Assembly (NCBI GenBank): GCA_019247605.1
Contig: JAFBAS010000162.1
Location: 1 to 64,000 of the forward strand
DNA: 64,000 bases
Direction: 5' to 3'
Origin: Hyphomicrobiales bacterium
Lineage (GTDB): Bacteria > Pseudomonadota > Alphaproteobacteria > Rhizobiales > Beijerinckiaceae
Shown: positions 19,555 through 29,962 of the stretch, piece after piece
Layout of the letters: each line of letters opens with the position of its first letter
Position numbering within the stretch: the stretch's first letter is position 1
The notes under the pieces: model-generated
Told to the model about the DNA's origin: nothing
The model's database searches: none
The model's input: only the letters and a program-made list of their open reading frames with translations
Position numbers and translations under genes: made by a program

Positions 19555-21396
19555 ATGGAGGGTTCAGCAGCGGCATCGATCGCGTCTCAGGACCGCGCGC
19601 TCGAGGTTCTTCGATCCGTCTTCGGCTATGGCGCGTTCCGCCGCGAGCAGGCGGCGATCATCGACCGGGTCGTGGCAGGCGGTGACGCGCTCGTCCTGAT
19701 GCCCACCGGTGGTGGAAAATCGCTGTGCTATCAAATTCCCGCATTGCTGCGCGACGGCATGGGCGTCGTCGTCTCGCCTTTGATCGCGTTGATGAAAGAC
19801 CAGGTCGATGCGTTGCGCCAGGCCGGCGTGCGTGCGGCATATCTCAATTCCACGCTCACACCCTCGCAGGCCGATGAGGTGGAGCGCGACATGCGCCAGG
19901 GCAAGCTCGATCTTGTTTACGTCGCGCCCGAACGCCTGCTCGCGCCGCGGTGTCTCGAGCTGTTGTCACGCTGCAAGATCGCGCTTTTCGCGATTGATGA
20001 AGCCCATTGTGTTTCGCAATGGGGCCATGATTTTCGTCCCGAATACTTGCAGTTGCGCATCTTGCACGAACGTTTTCCGAAGGTGCCCCGGATCGCATTG
20101 ACCGCGACCGCTGACGGTCCAACGCGAAACGACATCATTGAACGCTTGGTGCTGGGCGATGCGAACATTTTCGCCGTCGGTTTCGATCGCCCCAATATCC
20201 GCTATCGCGTGCTCGCCAAGCGGGAGGCCAAGTCGCAGCTCTGGGCGTTCCTCCGATCGGAGCACCCCTCAGACGCAGGGATCGTGTACTGTCTCTCGCG
20301 GCGCAAAGTCGAGGAGGTTGCAGATTGGCTTTGCGCCAAGGGCCGCGTGGCGCTTCCCTATCATGCAGGGCTCGACGCACCGATTCGCGAACGAAACCAG
20401 GATCGCTTTCTCAAGGAAGAAGGCATTATCATCGTTGCGACCGTCGCCTTCGGAATGGGGATCGACAAACCGAATGTGCGGTTTGTCGCGCATCTCGACC
20501 TGCCCAAGAATCTCGAGGCCTATTACCAGGAAACCGGGCGCTCGGGACGAGACGGGCTGCCGGCGAACGCCTTCATGACCTATGGCCTGACGGATATAAG
20601 GACGCTTTTGAGATTTATCGACGGCGCCGATTTCGAAGAACGCCAGCGCCGCATCGAACACCACAAGCTCAATGCTCTTCTGGGATATTGTGAAACGGCC
20701 ACCTGCCGGCGCCAGGTCCTGCTCGCTTATTTCGGGGAACGCGACCATCAACCCTGTGGGAATTGCGATAATTGCCTCGAGCCGCCACGGGTATTGGACG
20801 GAGTGAAGGCCGCGCAAAAAGCATTATCGGCGGTCATTCGCACGGGAGAGCGCTTTGGCGTCGGACATCTCGTCGATGTTTTGCTCGGCAATTCGACAGA
20901 ACACATTCGCAAGCTGGGACATCACCAGCTGAAAACCTTTGGCGTCGGCAGCGATCTCGACCGAAAACGATGGCGATCGATTTTTCGTCAACTCGTGGCG
21001 CAAGGACATTTGGAAGTCGATGTGGAAGGGCATGGCGGACTGAAGTTCGGCAAGACCGGCTGGGCCGTGCTTCGCGGCCAAGTCCCCGTGGTTTTTCGTA
21101 GCGAGACCAAAACCGCGCGCCGCCCTGCGGATTTCAGTAGAGATACCGCCTCGGATCCATCATCTTCTGCCGCAAACGACAAACTATTCCAGGCTTTACG
21201 TGCGCTGCGTTCGGAATTGGCGCGCGAGCAGAACGTTCCACCTTACGTCATTTTTCACGATACGACGCTGATGGAAATGGTACGCCGGAAGCCCACCGAC
21301 TTGCTGGCGATGAGCGATATTCCCGGCGTCGGACGCCGCAAGCTCGACCGGTATGGCGCCGCATTCATCGCCGCGATCGTCAAGTCAGTCACCTGA
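19555..21396 (+). CDS. recQ: ATP-dependent DNA helicase RecQ
   Basis: [19 protein letters not shown]...[19 protein letters not shown]...[19 protein letters not shown]...HRDC-like Zn region and C-terminal HRDC. Confidence 0.95.
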   Translation: MEGSAAASIASQDRALEVLRSVFGYGAFRREQAAIIDRVVAGGDALVLMPTGGGKSLCYQIPALLRDGMGVVVSPLIALMKDQVDALRQAGVRAAYLNSTLTPSQADEVERDMRQGKLDLVYVAPERLLAPRCLELLSRCKIALFAIDEAHCVSQWGHDFRPEYLQLRILHERFPKVPRIALTATADGPTRNDIIERLVLGDANIFAVGFDRPNIRYRVLAKREAKSQLWAFLRSEHPSDAGIVYCLSRRKVEEVADWLCAKGRVALPYHAGLDAPIRERNQDRFLKEEGIIIVATVAFGMGIDKPNVRFVAHLDLPKNLEAYYQETGRSGRDGLPANAFMTYGLTDIRTLLRFIDGADFEERQRRIEHHKLNALLGYCETATCRRQVLLAYFGERDHQPCGNCDNCLEPPRVLDGVKAAQKALSAVIRTGERFGVGHLVDVLLGNSTEHIRKLGHHQLKTFGVGSDLDRKRWRSIFRQLVAQGHLEVDVEGHGGLKFGKTGWAVLRGQVPVVFRSETKTARRPADFSRDTASDPSSSAANDKLFQALRALRSELAREQNVPPYVIFHDTTLMEMVRRKPTDLLAMSDIPGVGRRKLDRYGAAFIAAIVKSVT

Positions 21397-21525
21397 CGGT
21401 CGCGGATGCCTGCGCGGCTTTGGTTAACGCATCATTCGGCAATTTCGCGCGCCGGTTGATGCTCCTGCAACGGTCACCCATTTATAACGGGCCCCATTGC
21501 AGATGTAGAAGCAAGTTTTGCGTCC

Positions 21526-21747
21526 ATGGGCTCTATGGTCGCCTCTCGCACATATCGGAAGTGCGCTGCCGAATGCACCAGGCTGGCGCGGTCTGCGCCC
21601 AGCCTCAGGACCAGACAAAGCTTCGCCGCGGCTGCCAAAAGCTGGCTCACACTCGCCGCGCTCGAGGAGGACTCGAGGTGCGCAAACCCAATCGCGTCAC
21701 GCGATGAACTCCGGCGAGACTACGGAAAGCAAAAAGCAAGCGGTTAG
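21526..21747 (+). CDS. Small hypothetical protein (YRKxAAECxRLA-type)
   Basis: 73 aa; SRTYRKCAAECTRLARSAPSLRTRQSFAAAAKSWLTLAALEED resembles a common small alphaproteobacterial protein. Confidence 0.5.
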   Translation: MGSMVASRTYRKCAAECTRLARSAPSLRTRQSFAAAAKSWLTLAALEEDSRCANPIASRDELRRDYGKQKASG

Positions 21748-21950
21748 CGACGTCAGCGCCATTGCTTCGGACCTAAAGGGGACACCCGGAAGCAATGCCA
21801 GTATACGCGCCAACAATTCCCCTGACCAATAACAAAGTATACATCGAACCCGGATACAAGGGTGGCAGCGAAGCCTCGCCAAAGCTACGCGCGCGTTCCG
21901 CTGCGCTCTGGCGGTGGCAACGGACCTGCCTTCAACGGCTGGAGGAATGC

Positions 21951-22103
21951 ATGATGCGAATTGCCGTCATCTTTGCGATGGCATGCCTCTTCTCAGGGTG
22001 CATGGCGACCGTACCTGGGGTTCCCCTGGCCCCGCCCATGGCGCCCCCCAATTACCATTGCGCCTATGTCGGCGGCGGGTATTTCTCGTGCTACCCGTGG
22101 TGA
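21951..22103 (+). CDS. Small putative lipoprotein
   Basis: MMRIAVIFAMACLFSGCMATVPGVPLAPPMAPPNYHCAYVGGGYFSCYPW; lipobox LFSGC. Confidence 0.5.
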   Translation: MMRIAVIFAMACLFSGCMATVPGVPLAPPMAPPNYHCAYVGGGYFSCYPW

Positions 22104-22274
22104 GCAGGCCTGGTTCAAGGCTGAGCTGCCTGATGAGGCGGTTATGAAAGGACTTTTGGCGCGTGGCGATCAGATGCGCCCTGGTACTCGGATTGGAGAC
22201 GCGGACGCGCCTTAAGGCCAAGATCATTCGACTTGGGGCAGATACGGCCCTCGACAACCCGTTCGGCTCAAGGT

Positions 22275-22326
22275 TGTCACCCATGTCTTAGGAACGAAGT
22301 GTCACCTATGTGTCCGGTTCGGACAG
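22275..22326. mobile_element. Possible IS terminus remnant (IS481/IS21-like end motif)
   Basis: Direct motif TGTCACCCATGTCT (22275-22288) and TGTCACCTATGTGT (22300-22313) 25 bp apart, followed by CCGGTTCGGACA; no transposase ORF alongside. Confidence 0.35.
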
Positions 22327-22334
22327 CGGAATTT

Positions 22335-22409
22335 TGGAGCGGGCGATGGGATTCGAACCCACGACCCCAACCTTGGCAAGGTTGTGCTCTACCCCTGAGC
22401 TACACCCGC
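22335..22409 (-). tRNA. tRNA-Gly (anticodon GCC), CCA encoded
   Basis: Reverse strand GCGGGTGTAGCTCAGGGGTAGAGCACAACCTTGCCAAGGTTGGGGTCGTGGGTTCGAATCCCATCGCCCGCTCCA folds as a cloverleaf with TTGCCAA anticodon loop. Confidence 0.97.
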
Positions 22410-22603
22410 ATGGCGCATTGCGCCGCGCTGCTCCGCGGGGCCTCTATGCCTCAAACCCGTTCATCACGCAACGCCTCTTTGAAGTCGTGGGGGTGCACGG
22501 CCGAAGGCCAGCAAGGGGGTGTTTTGACGCAACCTCGGGCGTCTCTAACCAAGCTGTTTGGCGCGCGCCGCCGCAAGCTCCCAGGGAGAACGCACCATAC
22601 TCC

Positions 22604-23500
22604 TCACGGCTTCGCCTTCTCTCCGGACTTGAACTCGCTCACGCCGAGCGCGTCGGCCAAGCGAGCCTTGGCCGAGCCGGGCTGCAAGGGTCGCTGCTGG
22701 CTCTCATGGGGAGCCCAGCCGGAAAGCCAGACAAGGTCGAATGTAGCACGAAGCCGTCCATCGGCATCGGCGAAGCGTTCCGCATAGATTTGCGCCGAGC
22801 GCAGGAACGTCGCGCGACGAAGCGGCGCACGGGCTCGCTCGACGAGCGGGTTTGCCATGCCCATCGCGCGAAGGTCGCGCATGAGCGCGAAGGCATCAGG
22901 ATAGCGCACGGTGAGCCTCTCGAGATCGGTCACGGGTAACGTAAAGCCCGCCCGCTGGAGAAGCGCCCCAGCCTCGCGCGCATCCGCGAAGGGAGCGACG
23001 CGCGGGCTCACTCCCGCGCTAAGCTCCGTCTCCGCCTGCGCCAGGGATTGACGCAGCTCCGTCAAGCTCTCCGCGCCCAACAGGCAGCCAATGAAGAAGC
23101 CGTCCGGCCGCAAAGCTCGCTTGATTTGCGTGAGCACGCCCGGGAGATCGTTCACCGCCTGTAGCGAAAGGAGCGAGGCGACGAGATCGACACTTCCTTT
23201 GCCAAGCGGCAGCACCTCCTCATCGGCGATGGCCACAGGAAAGCTGCTCGGCGCCGATAGCGGCAAGGCAGCAAGACGGAGCACGGTCTCGGCCTTGCCG
23301 CTTCGCGAAAGCGCCTGCGCCACGTGCGCGGTGACGCCGCCGAGGTCAATCGCGACCTGAAATTTCCGCAAGATGGGCGCGAGCCGTTCGGCGAGGTCCC
23401 CTGCGACATGCTCGATCAAAAATTCCGCGGGGCTCGCCCGAGCCGCACGCGCGAGACGGCGGCGGATCAAGGTGCGATCGAAAATCCGCGGCGGCGACAT
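22604..23500 (-). CDS. SAM-dependent methyltransferase (NDUFAF5/BioC-like)
   Basis: VAIDLGGVTAHVAQALS...LPLGKGSVDLVASLLSLQAVNDLPGVLTQIKRALRPDGFFIGCLLGAESLTELRQSL. Confidence 0.82.
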   Translation of the reverse strand: MSPPRIFDRTLIRRRLARAARASPAEFLIEHVAGDLAERLAPILRKFQVAIDLGGVTAHVAQALSRSGKAETVLRLAALPLSAPSSFPVAIADEEVLPLGKGSVDLVASLLSLQAVNDLPGVLTQIKRALRPDGFFIGCLLGAESLTELRQSLAQAETELSAGVSPRVAPFADAREAGALLQRAGFTLPVTDLERLTVRYPDAFALMRDLRAMGMANPLVERARAPLRRATFLRSAQIYAERFADADGRLRATFDLVWLSGWAPHESQQRPLQPGSAKARLADALGVSEFKSGEKAKP

Positions 23501-23515
23501 TTTGCGCCCCGCCCG

Positions 23516-24409
23516 TTATTTCTGGCAGATCCGGCAAAAGAAGGTCGAGCGTCCCGATTGCACAAGGCGCGCGATGGTGCCTCGGCAGCCGGCGCGAAGG
23601 CACGCTTCGCCCTCCCGCCCGTAAGCGCGAAACTCGTGCTGAAACGCGCCGCGCTCGCCATCGGCCTTGGCGTAGTCCCGCAAGGTCGAGCCGCCTTTCT
23701 CGATCGCCTCGGCGAGCACGCGGCGGATCGCCTCGGCAAGCGCCTCGCGCCTCGCGCGCGCCAGCGCGCCCTTTCCGGCGAGCGTGTTGGCGGCGCGACG
23801 CGGTGAAAGCCCGGCGCGGAAGAGCGCCTCGCTGACATAGATGTTGCCGAGGCCCGCGATCAGGCGCTGGTCGAGAAGCGCCGATTTCAGCGGCCGCATC
23901 TTTCCGGCGAAGAGCCCCACTAGCGCCTCCGCGCCGAATTCATTCCCTATCGGCTCGATCCCGAGCCCGTGGAACAACGGGTGCGCATCGAGCTCGTCTC
24001 GCTTGACCAAAGTCATGAAGCCGAAACGGCGCGCGTCGTTGTAGATGACGCGCTTGCCGGTCGAGAGATGAAAGACCACGTGATCATGCGCGGCGATCCG
24101 CTCCGTATCGTCATAAAAGCGACCGGGCTCGAAGCGCCTCTTCGGCCCGTCCGTGCTCTCCTCGACCACGAAACGGCCCGTCATGCCGAGATGGATGACG
24201 AGCACGTCGCCGCTGTCGAGCTCGCCGACGAGGTATTTGGCGCGTCGGCCGAGCGCCGTCACCTCGGCGCCTTCGAGCCGCTTCGCAAAGCTCCTCGGAA
24301 ACGGGAAACGCAAATCCCTCCGGCGCAGCTCGACCTTGGTGAAGCTCGCGCCTTCGAGCGCCGGCGCAAGACCGCGCCGGATGGTTTCGACCTCCGGTAG
24401 CTCGGGCAT
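23516..24409 (-). CDS. mutM: Formamidopyrimidine-DNA glycosylase
   Basis: MPELPEVETIRRGLAPALEG...HLGMTGRF...GLGNIYVSEALFRAGLSP...C-terminal zinc finger CLRAGCRGTIARLVQSGRSTFFCRICQ. Confidence 0.96.
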   Translation of the reverse strand: MPELPEVETIRRGLAPALEGASFTKVELRRRDLRFPFPRSFAKRLEGAEVTALGRRAKYLVGELDSGDVLVIHLGMTGRFVVEESTDGPKRRFEPGRFYDDTERIAAHDHVVFHLSTGKRVIYNDARRFGFMTLVKRDELDAHPLFHGLGIEPIGNEFGAEALVGLFAGKMRPLKSALLDQRLIAGLGNIYVSEALFRAGLSPRRAANTLAGKGALARARREALAEAIRRVLAEAIEKGGSTLRDYAKADGERGAFQHEFRAYGREGEACLRAGCRGTIARLVQSGRSTFFCRICQK

Positions 24410-24694
24410 AACTCCTGTTACCGCATAGGAAAGCGCGGGCCAAGGTCGACGCAGCCGGGCGACCGTGCCGAACGGAGTGGATGTGAGCCCTTCGACATTT
24501 ATGCCACCCATCTGGGCCGGCGAGGCTTGCGAACAACCCGTGTCATCCTCGCGATCTCGCGACAACGGACGCAGCCCGACGATTGGGCGTGCATTTCGCC
24601 GCGTTAAAGGGTAAGGGCGGCAGGACTAAGGTTACCCTTGCCCGCCTCTCGACGTGGTTTATCTAGGATACGGAATATTTCCGATCTCGCCTGA

Positions 24695-24732
24695 GTCGTG
24701 CATGGCGAACTTGGTCGTGCATGGCGAACTTG
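24695..24732. repeat. Exact 19-bp tandem duplication GTCGTGCATGGCGAACTTG x2
   Basis: Read directly: 24695-24713 and 24714-24732 identical. Confidence 0.97.
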
Positions 24733-24781
24733 CTTTTGCGACATCCCTTTCCGATCCGATCCTTCGACCAACGAGGTCCCC

Positions 24782-25957
24782 GTGAGTTCAAAGCCTGACA
24801 AGACCGCAGTACGCGGCCACCATGATGACATCGTCTATCCCTCGGCGGTGCCCTTCGTGATCGTCCATGTCGTGTGTCTTGCGGCGATCTGGACCGGGGT
24901 CACCTGGGGAGCGGTCGCGACAGGCATAGGGCTCTATTGGCTGCGCATCTTCTCGATCGGCGCCGGGTATCACCGCTATTTCTCACATCGTTCTTATTCC
25001 ACGAGCCGCATCTTTCAGTTCGTGCTCGCCTTCATGTCGCAGACGACGACACAGAAGAGCGTCTTGTGGTGGGCCGCCAAGCACCGTCACCACCACCTGC
25101 ATTCCGACACCGAAGAGGACGTGCATTCGCCGCGCCACACGGGCTTCATTTACGCTCATCTCGGCTGGATCTTTGCCGCTCGTCACGACAAGGCGGATCT
25201 TTCCAAGGTCTCTGATTTCACCCGCTTCCCCGAACTCGTCTGGCTGCACAAATGCGAGCAACTCCCCGCGATCTTCCTGGGAACCCTCGTCTTTCTGCTC
25301 GGGGGGTGGAGCTATCTCGTTGTTGGCTTCTTCTGGAGCACGGTCGCCGTTTATCACGCGACCTTCTGCATCAACTCGCTCGCCCATGTGCACGGCCGTC
25401 AGCGCTACGTGACGGGCGATGATTCCCGCAACAACTGGTTTCTAGCGCTCTTCACCATGGGCGAGGGCTGGCACAACAACCATCATGCCTATCAGGCAAG
25501 CGTGCGCCAGGGTTTCCGCTGGTGGGAATATGATCCCACCTATTACGTCCTTCGGGGGCTTTCGCTTATCGGCGTCGTTTGGGATCTCAAGCAGCCGCCC
25601 AAGGCGGTATTGCGCAACGAGCAAAGGCTTGGCGCGAGGGTGATCGAGCGTGCCGCCCGCCAGCTTGCGCTCTCCTTCGATCCCGAGCGGATCGCGAGCG
25701 CGCTGCATGGCACCTTCGCGGGTACGCCGAGCCTCGCGGAGCTGCAAGAAAAACTCGCCCAGGCCCGCCAGCAGGCCGCCGGCGCTTTTGCCAACATGTC
25801 GCTTCCCTCGATCCCGACGCTCGAGGAAATACGTGCGCGCGCCTCGGCGCTCTTCGCCCAGACGCCTTCGCTCGACGAGATCGTCGAGCGCGCCAACCGC
25901 ATGATCCTCGAGACCGTCTCTGCCCGGATGAATTGGCCCCTCACTCAAGAGGCATGA
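24782..25957 (+). CDS. Acyl-CoA/fatty acid delta-9 desaturase
   Basis: GAGYHRYFSHRSY, WAAKHRHHHLHSD, GEGWHNNHHAY histidine boxes; GTG start at 24782 likelier than the ORF start 24698. Confidence 0.92.
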   Translation: MSSKPDKTAVRGHHDDIVYPSAVPFVIVHVVCLAAIWTGVTWGAVATGIGLYWLRIFSIGAGYHRYFSHRSYSTSRIFQFVLAFMSQTTTQKSVLWWAAKHRHHHLHSDTEEDVHSPRHTGFIYAHLGWIFAARHDKADLSKVSDFTRFPELVWLHKCEQLPAIFLGTLVFLLGGWSYLVVGFFWSTVAVYHATFCINSLAHVHGRQRYVTGDDSRNNWFLALFTMGEGWHNNHHAYQASVRQGFRWWEYDPTYYVLRGLSLIGVVWDLKQPPKAVLRNEQRLGARVIERAARQLALSFDPERIASALHGTFAGTPSLAELQEKLAQARQQAAGAFANMSLPSIPTLEEIRARASALFAQTPSLDEIVERANRMILETVSARMNWPLTQEA

Positions 25958-26185
25958 CTCTCGAGCAAGGCGTTCTGCTCGACCCGAGCTGCCGAAAATA
26001 TCGGTACGCCAGGATGAAATTTGTGTTTTTGCGCCGCCCTCGTTATAGGGTCGCGCGCGCGGAAAACTTGCACCCTTGGAGGCATTTTCGCGCGGCTTCC
26101 CGTGAACGACCGAACTCCGTGGCCTGAAAGGCCGGCCTCGACGTTGGCGGGATGAGCCTTTCATCAGCACCGAAGGACTTGGACC

Positions 26186-26881
26186 ATGACCGCTGCAAAG
26201 CAGATCAAGGCTCAGGCGCGGGCCAAGAGCGGCAAGGGGGCCGCCAGAGCCGTACGCCGGACGGGCCGCACTCCCGCCGTGATTTACGGGGCCGGCACGC
26301 CGGCCACCGCCATTTCGCTCGACTCGAAGGAAATCAGCCTGCGCATCCGCGCCGGCCGTTTCCTCACCACGATCTTCGAGGTCGACGTCGACGGAAAGGC
26401 GGAGCGCGTCATCCCGCGCGATTTCCAGCTCGACCCCGTCAAGGACTTCCCGATCCATGTCGATTTCATGCGGCTCGCCGCGGGCCAAACTATTCGCGTC
26501 GAGGTCCCCGTCCACTTCATCAACCAAGAGACCTCGCCTGGATTGAAGCGCGGCGGCACGCTCAACATCGTGCGGCACACCATCGAGGTTCTGTCATTGC
26601 CCGAGGCGATCCCGGAATTTCTCACCGCCGATCTGAACGGCCTCGAGATCAATGACGGTGTTCACATTTCGGATATGACGCTGCCCGAAGGCGTGCGCCC
26701 CGTGATCCGAGAGCGCGACTTCACCGTGGCCACGATCGCGCCGCCGACGGTGCTCGTCGAGGCCGAGCCGACGGCCGCTGCCGCCGAGGGCGCGCCGGCC
26801 GAGGGCGGCGAAGCTGCCGCCGGCGAAGCTGCGGCGGCGCCGGGCGCGGCCCCGGCCGCGGCCCCCGCGAAGAAGAGCTAA
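26186..26881 (+). CDS. rplY: 50S ribosomal protein L25/general stress protein Ctc
   Basis: TGRTPAVIYGAGTPATAISLDSKEISLRI...VKDFPIHVDFMRL...VPVHFINQETSPGLKRGGTLNIVRHTIEVL. Confidence 0.95.
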   Translation: MTAAKQIKAQARAKSGKGAARAVRRTGRTPAVIYGAGTPATAISLDSKEISLRIRAGRFLTTIFEVDVDGKAERVIPRDFQLDPVKDFPIHVDFMRLAAGQTIRVEVPVHFINQETSPGLKRGGTLNIVRHTIEVLSLPEAIPEFLTADLNGLEINDGVHISDMTLPEGVRPVIRERDFTVATIAPPTVLVEAEPTAAAAEGAPAEGGEAAAGEAAAAPGAAPAAAPAKKS

Positions 26882-27062
26882 TCTTCGGGTTCCGAGCATC
26901 GTCCCTCGCGGCTGGCCGCGACGGACAAACGGCCGGCCTGAAAAGGCGACCGCCTTCATGCCGGTGGGGCTTCGCGCCAGAGGGTCGAGGCTGCCCTCGT
27001 CCTCTTTGGCGAAACGCAATTCATAATAGCTTCCGAATTGAATCCAGGAACTGGATCTCGTC

Positions 27063-27668
27063 ATGCAGATCCTCGTCGGCCTCGGCAATCCGGGGGCTCG
27101 TTACGCAGGCAACCGCCACAATATCGGCTTCATGGTGCTCGATGCGATCGCGCGCGAGCACCGTGCGGGGCCTTGGCGTCGCCGGTTCCAGAGCGAGGCA
27201 TCGGAGGCGGTCATCTCAGGCGAACGCGTGCTCCTCTTGAAGCCGCAAACCTTCATGAACGACAGCGGACGCGCGGTCGCGCAAGCGGCGCGCTTCTTCA
27301 AAACCGAGCTTGACGCCATCACGGTGTTTCACGACGAGCTCGATCTGAAGGACGGAAAGCTCAGAGTGAAGCGCGGTGGTGGAGATGCGGGCCATAATGG
27401 GTTGCGCTCGATCACCGCGCATCTGGGGAGCGGTTATCGCCGAGTGCGCCTCGGCATCGGGCACCCCGGCGACAAGAACCTCGTCTACCCATATGTCCTC
27501 TCGGATTTCTTTAAGGAGGAGTGGCCCTGGGTCAGGGATCTCGTCGAGGCTTGCGCCCAATTCATCGACGTCCTCATCAAGGGCGAGGAATCGACCTTCC
27601 AAAACAAGGTGCACCTCGCCATGCAAGGGAAGGGCTGGGGCGAGGAATTGCCCTCGTCGGGACAATGA
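27063..27668 (+). CDS. pth: Peptidyl-tRNA hydrolase
   Basis: [30 protein letters not shown]...[15 protein letters not shown]...[21 protein letters not shown]. Confidence 0.97.
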   Translation: MQILVGLGNPGARYAGNRHNIGFMVLDAIAREHRAGPWRRRFQSEASEAVISGERVLLLKPQTFMNDSGRAVAQAARFFKTELDAITVFHDELDLKDGKLRVKRGGGDAGHNGLRSITAHLGSGYRRVRLGIGHPGDKNLVYPYVLSDFFKEEWPWVRDLVEACAQFIDVLIKGEESTFQNKVHLAMQGKGWGEELPSSGQ

Positions 27669-27706
27669 ACCCGCTTCTCGCACGCGATCGGTAGAGGGAT
27701 TCCTTC

Positions 27707-28804
27707 ATGGGCTTTAAATGTGGCATTGTCGGCTTGCCCAACGTTGGGAAATCGACGCTTTTCAATGCGCTCACTCAGACCGCGGCGGCGCAGGCGGCAA
27801 ATTACCCCTTTTGCACGATCGAGCCGAATGTGGGCGAGGTTGCCGTGCCCGACGAGCGGCTCGCTGCGCTCGCTACGATCGCCGGCTCCGCGGAAATCAT
27901 TCCGACACGCCTCACCTTCGTCGACATCGCGGGGCTCGTGCGGGGCGCGTCGCAAGGCGAAGGCCTCGGCAATCAATTCCTCGCCAATATCCGCGAGGTC
28001 GACGCCATTGCGCACGTCGTGCGCTGTTTCGAGGATGGGGACGTGACCCATGTCGAGGGTCGGATCGATCCGATCGCCGACATCGAGACGATCGAGACCG
28101 AGTTGATGCTCGCCGACCTCGATTCACTCGAGAAACGCGTTCCCTCGCTGGAGAAGCGCGTGCGCGGCGCGGACAAGGAGGCGAAGGAGACGCTCGCTCT
28201 CGTCGAGCGTTCCCTCGCCTATCTGCGCGAAGGCAAACCGGCGCGGCTCGTCGAGCGCAAACCCGAAGAGGAGAGGACATTTCGCCTGCTTGGCCTCCTC
28301 ACGTCGAAACCCGTGCTCTACGTCTGCAATGTCGAGGAGAGCGCCGCCGACAAAGGAAACGCCTATTCGGCGCGAGTCTTCGAGCGCGCCGCGAAGGAAG
28401 GCGCCAAGGCAGTGGTCGTCTCGGCCAAGATCGAGAGCGAGATCGCGCTTTTGCCGCCCGAGGAGCAGGCCGAATATCTCGCTTCTGTCGGGCTCACCGA
28501 GCCTGGTCTCAACCGGGTGATCCGTGCCGGCTACGAGCTTCTCGGCCTCGTCACCTTCTTCACCGCCGGTCCAAAGGAGGCGCGCGCCTGGACCTTGAAC
28601 CAGGGCGCGAAAGCCCCGCAGGCAGCCGGTGTCATCCACACCGATTTCGAGAAGGGCTTCATTCGCGCCGAAACCATTGCGTATGCCGATTACGTCGCGC
28701 TGGAGGGAGAGGCCGGGGCGCGCGACGCGGGAAAGCTTCGCCTGGAAGGAAAGGATTATGTGGTCGCCGATGGTGACGTCCTGCATTTCAGATTTGCGAA
28801 TTGA
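27707..28804 (+). CDS. ychF: Redox-regulated ATPase YchF
   Basis: [45 protein letters not shown]. Confidence 0.97.
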   Translation: MGFKCGIVGLPNVGKSTLFNALTQTAAAQAANYPFCTIEPNVGEVAVPDERLAALATIAGSAEIIPTRLTFVDIAGLVRGASQGEGLGNQFLANIREVDAIAHVVRCFEDGDVTHVEGRIDPIADIETIETELMLADLDSLEKRVPSLEKRVRGADKEAKETLALVERSLAYLREGKPARLVERKPEEERTFRLLGLLTSKPVLYVCNVEESAADKGNAYSARVFERAAKEGAKAVVVSAKIESEIALLPPEEQAEYLASVGLTEPGLNRVIRAGYELLGLVTFFTAGPKEARAWTLNQGAKAPQAAGVIHTDFEKGFIRAETIAYADYVALEGEAGARDAGKLRLEGKDYVVADGDVLHFRFAN

Positions 28805-28842
28805 GCCCTGACGGAACGAGAAAGCCCCGTTACGGTCCCCTC

Positions 28843-29892
28843 ATGCCCGAGATCTTCTTCGAGGACTTCGAGATCGGCTCGCGCGGCGAGTGCGGCCCGA
28901 GAACCATCACACGCGAGGAGATCATCGCCTTCGCCCGCGAGTTCGATCCGCAACCTTTCCACCTCGACGAGGAGGCGGCCAAGGGCACTTTCGTCGGCGA
29001 GCTCATCGCGTCGGGCTGGCACACCTGCGCGCTCATCATGCGCATCATGTTCGACGGGCTGATCAGCAAGACCTCCTCGATGGGCGCGCCCGGCATGGAT
29101 GAGGTGAAATGGCTGAAGCCCCTGCGCCCTGGCGATACGCTCACCGTGCGTTGGCACGTCATCGACAAGCGCGCTTCCCGCTCGCGCCCGCAAATGGGCC
29201 TCGTGAAGATCGGCCTCGCGCTTCTCAACCAGCATGGCGTCGTCGCCTGCGAGCAGCTTTTCTGGATGATGGCGGGACGGCGGGATTTCGGTGCCACGGC
29301 AGACCTCGCGGAGAGCGCGAATATGGCCGCGCCGGCTGGCGCTGTGAAAGCAGCCTTGCACGGCGGGGACGCCGGCAAAACCGCGGCGCCGGCCGATCCG
29401 AAGCTGCCCGCGAAACTTGAATATTTCGACGATCTCGTGGTGGGCGCGACAAACGAGATCGGCTCCCATCATTTCGACGCCGACGACATCATCCGCTTTG
29501 CCAAGGCGTTCGATCCCCAGTCTTTCCATGTCGATCCGGAGGCGGCAGCCAAGAGCCATTTCGGCGGGCTGTGCGCCTCGGGCTGGCATACGGGGGCAGC
29601 TTGCATGCGCAAGCTGATCGATCGGCGTCTTTCGCTGTGCGACGCGATGATCGCGCGCGGTCTCACTCCGCCGGCGATGGGTTCTTCTCCCGGATTCACC
29701 GACCTCTTATGGCACAAGCCGGTCTATGCGGGAGACATCATCAAATTCGAGAGCACGCTCGTCTCGAAGCGGCCGAGCGCCTCGCGGCCGCGCTGGGGGC
29801 TCATCTTCTCGCGCAACACCGGCACGAACCAGAAGGGCGAGCTTGTCTACTCCTTCCTCGGCTCGGTGTTCATCGAGCGGCGGCCCTCATGA
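28843..29892 (+). CDS. MaoC-family dehydratase with two tandem hotdog domains
   Basis: Two internal copies: FFEDFEIGS...FDPQPFHLDEEAAKGTFVGELIASGWHTCALIMR and YFDDLVVGA...FDPQSFHVDPEAAAKSHFGGLCASGWHTGAACMR. Confidence 0.88.
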   Translation: MPEIFFEDFEIGSRGECGPRTITREEIIAFAREFDPQPFHLDEEAAKGTFVGELIASGWHTCALIMRIMFDGLISKTSSMGAPGMDEVKWLKPLRPGDTLTVRWHVIDKRASRSRPQMGLVKIGLALLNQHGVVACEQLFWMMAGRRDFGATADLAESANMAAPAGAVKAALHGGDAGKTAAPADPKLPAKLEYFDDLVVGATNEIGSHHFDADDIIRFAKAFDPQSFHVDPEAAAKSHFGGLCASGWHTGAACMRKLIDRRLSLCDAMIARGLTPPAMGSSPGFTDLLWHKPVYAGDIIKFESTLVSKRPSASRPRWGLIFSRNTGTNQKGELVYSFLGSVFIERRPS

Positions 29893-29962
29893 CGCCCTTG
29901 GGCCGCGGCCGCTCGACGAGCGACCGCTTGACCTCGCAAGGGCGAGGCGAAATGGTCGTGCG

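Noticed and set aside
28843-29892. Tandem MaoC domains as a novel fusion
   Set aside because: Double-hotdog MaoC proteins are common; internal duplication is ancient and ordinary.
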